In this document: piece after piece, positions 58,738 through 64,000 of the stretch
Layout: the number at the start of each line of letters is the position of its first letter
Numbering within the stretch: position 1 is the stretch's first letter
Source: Cryptomeria japonica
Lineage: Eukaryota > Streptophyta > Pinopsida > Cupressales > Cupressaceae
Direction: 5' to 3'
DNA: 64,000 nt
NCBI RefSeq assembly: GCF_030272615.1
Contig: NC_081414.1
Span: forward strand, 813,229,069 to 813,293,068
Notes under the pieces: model-generated
Database searches by the model: none
What the model was told of the DNA's origin: nothing
The model's input: only the letters and a program-made list of their open reading frames with translations
Translations under genes and position numbers: made by a program

Positions 58738-61700
58738 ATGGCGACCCCAAAGGCGGGAGCATCCACCAGTCGCTCGGCTCTCATGAAAGAAGATCAGAAG
58801 ACTGAAGAGGTGGAGACCAAGATCGTGTCCAAGTGGAGCAACATTGGAGATACAAACTTGGGAAACTTTAGCACGAAGAAGTTCCGAGAGGTCCCTTACA
58901 TCGGCAAGCCGTCACCTGTCGCCCGGAGAATAATAGAGAGTGGCATCGTTAAGGCGGCCGGTTTTCCTCCAGCCATTCAGTGTCACGAGTTGATGATAGA
59001 GTGTGCCCGTCATTACAATCCACAGTCCAGGACAATTGTGTCCAATGAGGGAAACACTTTGGCGTACCTTTCAGAGGAGGCCATAAGTGAAGCCTTCCAT
59101 CTTCCAGAGCACAGGGACATGATATACAAGAGCATTGAAGGAGCCAGATCAGTGTACGATGATGATCCAGATGCTTGCCTAAGCATAATCAACAAGAACT
59201 GGCTACTTAAGAGTCGTCCCCGTCTGAGCAAAGTACCGAACACACCACACCGGATCGATTTCCAAGAGGAGTACAGAGATTTGATTACCATGCTCAACAG
59301 AGTTACAGGAGCACCTCATGCCTTCTATTTTGAGAAATGGATGTTTTATTTCATCCAGGTGATTGTTCAAGGAAAGGGTACAATACATTGGGCTAGGATA
59401 ATTAGCCATTGCTTAGACGTACAATTGAGAAGACTCAGGGCTACTAAGTCCTTCCACATGAGTTCATACGTCATCTATGCCTTAATCAGGAGCGTCGAGT
59501 ACGCAGGACTACCTCACAGAGGAGTGATTGGAAGAGGACCCGGCGAGGTCAGAGTTTGTGAATCCTATACCTACTTGCATCATCCACCCGGGAAGAACTA
59601 CAAGTTAATCAATGATACTTTCACAATGAACATCACCAGGACGTTGCAAGGAGGGATTCACAACAGATTATCTCAGGATGCCCAGGAGTTAATCAAGAGG
59701 TACGGTGCTTGGTTCATTCAGTTTCCCAAGTTCACTTACATTAGAGTGTATGGATGTCCTTTACCTCCATACATGTTGCCGAGGTACCCGACAGATAGAA
59801 TTGTGTTACTTGAAGTAACAAGGCAGTTGGCAGCATATGTGAAGGCATTCAGACACAGACATCAGAATGGAGTTCAGGTACCTATTATTTTGGGTAATTC
59901 AGTTGAGGTATGTCCCAATGTCTCAGCCATGGATGACGCAGAGAGGGAGTTAGCCTTGTATCCTTTTTCATCTTTTGCTTGGAGGAATAGTTTTGATCCT
60001 CATGGACATTTAGAAGAGACAGTCGGTAGAAGATTTAGACATGAATACCAAATTGAAGATTTTATGATGAATCTCCTAGATGATCTCGAAGTGAAACGAA
60101 AGATACATTCTAGATTGCCTTTGGATTTCATCAGGAAATGTAAGATTTACAGAGTAGCCGACCAAGCTCAGGACAACGGCAGGCACATCCAACCTTCGTA
60201 TGATAGAGAGAGCAAAGCGATAAGTTTGAATTGGAATGAGCCCGAAGCCGTGGATTTAGATGATTTGATGGCACCAGTCTTGTCTTGTACTCGCAGATGG
60301 GTAGACATTCAACATCAGAAGTTGAGAGAACAAGGCATAGCCATGTCTTTTACTTTGGAAGAAAAGCCAGCCGAAGGTGGAGCCAGTGTTAGTGAAGGCA
60401 ATCCTAATCCTAGGAATTCAGGTGAAGGTAACCTTCGATGTGCCAGTGAGGGCAATCTCCATCCGAGAGGTTCAAAGAGAAAGGAAAGATCAGAAAAGAA
60501 AGAGCCTTCCAAGAAAAAGCAAGGTGCTAACAAAGACCAAACACCAGGTACTTCTTCCAGGCCAGAAGATAGAACAGTTCGAGTGGAAGAATCCATGGAA
60601 TCGATGGTACAGAATGACAGGCAGGAGGAAGAACAGGCACAGCATGTTTCATCCGATGGATCTCTCCAAGACTATGATTTAGATAATGATAATGAAGTAA
60701 CATCTCCTCCCAGACAAGAAGAAGTAGTACACAAAGAAATTCAAGTTCAAGAGACAAGATCAAATATCCCAGACTGGTTGAAGGAGAGATTGACTAAGGT
60801 GATCGTAATCGAGGACGAGGACAGTGCAATCGATCTAGAGAGCCTTGTTGGACGCTCACACATGACAGCAGAGAAGAAGAAGGCTACAAAGATGTCCAAG
60901 ATGATTCGAGATGAGACTGGATCTAGAAAACTGCAGATAGCTACACCGGCAGCAGACAAATATGAGGGTGAGATCCTAGCAGAAGACTATCATATACAGA
61001 CTATTGAGTTAGGACCATCCACAGCAGAGCAGACTTTAGATGATGCCACCGACACATTTGAGGCATTGAAGGATAAGTTTAGAGAAGAAGTAGAAAAGAA
61101 TAGAAAGCTCGAGAGAGAGGTCGGTGCATGGAGGACATATTTCAGTCACATCAATGAACCTTTGGGACGTCAGGATCCAGTTAGATCACCATTGCAGGCA
61201 TTGCCCCTTCAATCAATTAATGAAGCAGAAAGATTCAGGAATATGGTCCAGCGTACATGTAATTGGATGGATAGATCTCACACGGTGGCCATTGAGTTTA
61301 TTACAAGGATGTCGAAGATCACCCATCAGGCTATCCAAGTTCTTGAGATAATCCACAGATTGATGGCAACAGTAGCTGCATTTGCCCATACCAAGGACGT
61401 TGTCATCCCTGTCTTGAAGGTTATAAGACATACATCTAGAAGAATTTTAGCACAAGAGAGGATCTTAGAAGGTGATTCTCACAGTTTGTTTCAGTGGTCA
61501 ACCTTACTCCATATAAAGAGTGTTCTCTTTGAGGACATCAGTGTTAGATGTGGTCAAGTTGAGGAGGTGATCAATCCGATCCAGGACAGAGTATTTGAGG
61601 TACTTCGTACCATTCTTGGCAGAAGGATCGAGGTCGAGACAGATGTGGATTTACAAGAGTTTGAGGATAGAATCACGATCATCTTTCGCAAGGACGCAGA

Positions 61701-61959
61701 TGTTACAGATGAGCAGTATGATCAGATGTATGCCACCATGCTCCTGATTGATAGAACAAAGGAACTTGAACCTACTTGGGACACAGCTCTTCTAGATGCA
61801 TTTGATCAGGTTATCCACTTAGAAGAGAGTATCAAGAATCTTCCCGAGATTCCAATCACAGAAATCGAAGGAATCGTGACAAAATTCATTGCATATGCTA
61901 AGAAGGAAAATTGGAAAGGGAATAAGATTCTAGATGAAAGGTTGTTACAGACGACATGA
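58738..61959 (+). CDS. element C protein, about 1,073 residues, intact, function unknown
   Basis: The ATG at 58738 (MATPKAGASTSRSALMK) is preferred over 58720 because it aligns with the element A start. The core, residues about 40-500, contains DTNLG, AAGFPPAIQC (73-82), RHYNPQSRTIV (91-101), LSEEAISEAFHLPEH (111-125), LPRYPTDRIVLLEVTRQL and HSRLPLD (about 457-463). The LSEEAISEAFHLP box recalls the plant-transposon protein / plant-mobile-domain type (inference). Residues about 540-720 are polar, with a basic, nuclear-localisation-like SKRKERSEKKEPSKKK near 578. A coiled-coil-like FREEVEKNRKLEREV follows near 780, then a helical C terminus. There is no DDE, RT, protease or zinc-finger motif. 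No stop over 1,073 codons implies recent origin or selection. Confidence 0.85.
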   Translation: MATPKAGASTSRSALMKEDQKTEEVETKIVSKWSNIGDTNLGNFSTKKFREVPYIGKPSPVARRIIESGIVKAAGFPPAIQCHELMIECARHYNPQSRTIVSNEGNTLAYLSEEAISEAFHLPEHRDMIYKSIEGARSVYDDDPDACLSIINKNWLLKSRPRLSKVPNTPHRIDFQEEYRDLITMLNRVTGAPHAFYFEKWMFYFIQVIVQGKGTIHWARIISHCLDVQLRRLRATKSFHMSSYVIYALIRSVEYAGLPHRGVIGRGPGEVRVCESYTYLHHPPGKNYKLINDTFTMNITRTLQGGIHNRLSQDAQELIKRYGAWFIQFPKFTYIRVYGCPLPPYMLPRYPTDRIVLLEVTRQLAAYVKAFRHRHQNGVQVPIILGNSVEVCPNVSAMDDAERELALYPFSSFAWRNSFDPHGHLEETVGRRFRHEYQIEDFMMNLLDDLEVKRKIHSRLPLDFIRKCKIYRVADQAQDNGRHIQPSYDRESKAISLNWNEPEAVDLDDLMAPVLSCTRRWVDIQHQKLREQGIAMSFTLEEKPAEGGASVSEGNPNPRNSGEGNLRCASEGNLHPRGSKRKERSEKKEPSKKKQGANKDQTPGTSSRPEDRTVRVEESMESMVQNDRQEEEQAQHVSSDGSLQDYDLDNDNEVTSPPRQEEVVHKEIQVQETRSNIPDWLKERLTKVIVIEDEDSAIDLESLVGRSHMTAEKKKATKMSKMIRDETGSRKLQIATPAADKYEGEILAEDYHIQTIELGPSTAEQTLDDATDTFEALKDKFREEVEKNRKLEREVGAWRTYFSHINEPLGRQDPVRSPLQALPLQSINEAERFRNMVQRTCNWMDRSHTVAIEFITRMSKITHQAIQVLEIIHRLMATVAAFAHTKDVVIPVLKVIRHTSRRILAQERILEGDSHSLFQWSTLLHIKSVLFEDISVRCGQVEEVINPIQDRVFEVLRTILGRRIEVETDVDLQEFEDRITIIFRKDADVTDEQYDQMYATMLLIDRTKELEPTWDTALLDAFDQVIHLEESIKNLPEIPITEIEGIVTKFIAYAKKENWKGNKILDERLLQTT

Positions 61960-62061
61960 CATCTTATTTCTCATTGGTTGATACCTCCTAGATTTTTGTG
62001 CCAAATTTAATATTTGGCTATGTATTTAATATTGTTCAGTAAAAAGGAGGTCATTTGTAAC

Positions 62062-62315
62062 AAACCCTAATTAGGGTTTAGGTGTCATGATCTTGTCCGT
62101 TGATTTACTTTCAATCTGGACCTTTCATTGTAATTGGGGATGCTATTTATACCCCCATTTTCATTTCATTTGTAATAGTCAGTTAATAGAGAAGAGAGTT
62201 AAGAGTGAAATAGAGAGATTAGAATTGTAAGCAATTTTTATTTTTGTAGCAAGATTGAGTCTTGAAGAGAGAAGTTCAAGCAATTGTTGTATATGATGAC
62301 TTGGAAATCAATAAA
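62062..62315 (+). promoter_or_regulatory. element C outward promoter: telo-box, TATA, poly(A) signal
   Basis: AAACCCTAATTAGGGTTT (62062-62079) is followed by CTATTTATAC (62143-62152) and AATAAA (62310-62315). It lies about 100 bp after the ORF stop and points to the terminus about 850 bp away, not at the ORF. The same trio occurs in B, and the telo-box plus TATA in A. Confidence 0.65.
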
Positions 62316-62485
62316 ATATTGAAGTTATGGTGTTTTGTTGCAAGTTTCTTGAGTTATCTTCATGGTTGTTGGATGTACTTGAATCACGCTCAATCAAAGT
62401 AGTTTGTTAATTAGAAAGACTAAGTGTGAGATTTGATATTTGGTAGGACTCGCAATCCAAACCACTAGCTTCTTGCTGATTGTAG

Positions 62486-63008
62486 GAACGCCTTGTGTGG
62501 TCGACTAGAAAACACCTTGAGTCCTTAACCTTCAAGCATTTTCGTATCTAGGATATGTACCTTCGTAGTAGTGTCCTTGGTCTTTGATGCATTGAACATC
62601 ATTATTACCTTAGAAGATCGCACTAATTTCAGTTGAGTTGTTGCCTTATGGCGAAATTGAAATTGGTTGAGTCTTGCCAAATCTCATCCATGCTAAGTCG
62701 TTCATAGGGTTAGGCTAGATTAGACCTCTTAAGCCCTATCTTTTTCCCTTTTTTTGAAAGTTCCTTTTAGATTAGTGAAACCTTCGAACTATTGAATCCG
62801 TAAGAAGCCTTGAAGGAAACAGCAAATCACATCATACCACTAAAAAAGCTTGTCCACACGTGGAGACCCCACTAAAAGAACCTTGGAGTCCACCTAACTG
62901 ATCCTTTTTGCAGATCTTCAGCAGTTAGAGACTATTTTCTCAAGAGAGGATAAGATGCCTGTCGGTATTTTATTCTGTGTATGATTGTGTACAAAACACA
63001 CGTCAACA
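62486..63008 (-). repeat. right inverted arm of element C
   Basis: Partner of 57160-57682. This is the native 3' end of the family, since its last 60 bases match the ends of A and B in the same orientation relative to the ORF. Confidence 0.96.
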
Positions 63009-63013
63009 GGGTG

Positions 63014-64000
63014 GTGGAGTCAATCTGAGTTAGGGGGTTTGATATTTTTACTGTTCTCCGACTTGTTCATATGGATGTTTTGGACAGTGAATTTTGTTGA
63101 AAATGTAAATTATTAGAAATATTAATAAAAGTACCATTAACCGATCAAATAATAATAATAATATCTGATCAATTAAGTAAGTAATATAATGATTTCTAAA
63201 CAATTGCCCTAAGCAGATCGATTTCTAAACTAAATGCAAACACAGAACAATAACTGATGTTTACATCCACTAATTGATATTTATTATTTTATTAAGAGGC
63301 ATGATATCAACTAAAACAGCAATTCTATCTAATTAATGACAAGCCACCAATATGAATACCACCAATCTGTTATGAGGGGACACGATTGAAGGAGGACTTG
63401 TCTCTAGCTTTCAAGGAGACACAACCATTCGGATTTTGAGAAATATATATACGAATCGTCTCATATAGGGGAAGGGATAGGGATTACGTTTGGAATAATA
63501 TCAATCAGCAAGAAGAAGAAGAATACAAGCAAGGTTGCAATCATTCGCACAACAGTCTGAATTCTATGACAATATAATAATTTATTGTGAAATGAGAATA
63601 TTCATTAGCAGAGCCAATGGAGTATAAAATAAATGTATATAGAGATCAGAATTGCTGTCTAAGACAAACACCCAACCATAAATAATGTTAATGATAATTC
63701 GATTAATTTGTAATCTAACCGATACCTGCAATGCACGGATTATTATCATGTGACAGCGAATTAATTAGGAGAATAATCAGTGGCTAAATGATGTGAATTG
63801 GTGTAAGGAAAGTGGCGGTTATGAACAGCCAAGAGTCGTGTCTTTTGCAACATGACTTTCATTGCCATTGAATAGTATGTAAGACAATCCTTCCAACTAC
63901 AAGAAAGGGGCCAGCAATAAGTCTAGCTCTCAAACATTCAATGAAATTGATTTAAAGTTGCAAACAGTATACGGCCAGGTATGTGGCATTACTTAATAAT
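63014..64000. other. AT-rich spacer to the window edge, no gene seen
   Basis: AATAATAATAATAATATCTG near 63147 is a simple repeat. No frame with a recognisable domain is present. Confidence 0.5.

Larger units (their letters stand above)
57160..63008 (+). mobile_element. element C: TGTTG...CAACA element with long inverted arms, 5,849 bp, TSD GGGTG
   Basis: TGTTGACGTGTGTTTTG begins at 57160 and CAAAACACACGTCAACA ends at 63008, with GGGTG on both sides (57155-57159 and 63009-63013). The right end matches the 3' ends of A and B (TTATTCTGTGT...AAACACACGTCAACA). The left end is not the usual 5' end of the family but an inverted copy of the right 523 bp. Order inside: inverted arm, 5' leader with TATA and putative intron, intact ORF, telo-box, TATA, poly(A) signal, terminus. 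No RT, integrase or primer site is seen. Confidence 0.88.

Noticed and set aside
1-64000. tRNA or rRNA genes
   Set aside because: No cloverleaf-forming segment with A and B boxes or rRNA core sequence was noticed by eye. The tRNA-related motifs seen are short retroelement primer sites.

Overview
The window looks like nuclear DNA of a large-genome seed plant. It is AT-rich, packed with nested LTR retrotransposons, LINE remnants and hAT-type debris, and has almost no intact host genes. A conifer is my best guess from the style of the Copia and Gypsy proteins and the repeat load, but no sequence here proves the taxon.

Layout. 1-5.7 kb: a 76-bp tandem array, a degenerate minisatellite, a probable 3' LTR (1601 to about 3068) and an antisense LTR remnant. 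5.7-16.7 kb: Copia-1 (5722-12495); Copia-2 is inserted in its 3' LTR (12496-15733) and is cut off inside RT, where it joins a third, antisense Copia fragment. 16.7-23.5 kb: AT-rich spacer, a three-exon gene fragment with a tandemly duplicated 84-bp exon (20378-20969), and a LINE-type RNase H remnant. 23.5-29.8 kb: element A. 29.8-35 kb: another unidentified exon cluster (30309-31091) and a hAT transposase fossil. 35-41.5 kb: three short elements with 8-bp duplications (two exact, one imperfect) and motif-iterated ends, plus a 76-bp tandem array. 41.6-50.7 kb: a complete-ended Gypsy element (TSD ATATG) with decayed gag-pol and a long extra 3' ORF. 51.1-54.9 kb: element B. 55.2-57.2 kb: LTR and LINE remnants. 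57.2-63.0 kb: element C, with an intact reading frame of about 1,073 codons.

The notable system is the A/B/C family. All three are bounded by TGTTG...CAACA with perfect 5-bp target duplications (GGACC, GGTAC, GGGTG). None shows LTR direct repeats, a primer site, RT or an integrase motif. A and C encode homologous proteins of unknown function, each behind its own TATA box. A second, outward-facing promoter lies beyond the ORF, about 0.8 kb from the terminus, with a palindromic telo-box upstream. This layout fits either giant solo LTRs carrying a gene in U3, or an undescribed integrase-mobilised element. C also has 523-bp terminal inverted arms differing at only two positions. The extra ORF of the Gypsy element has a similar N-terminal sequence pattern, which hints that both carry one plant-transposon protein family.
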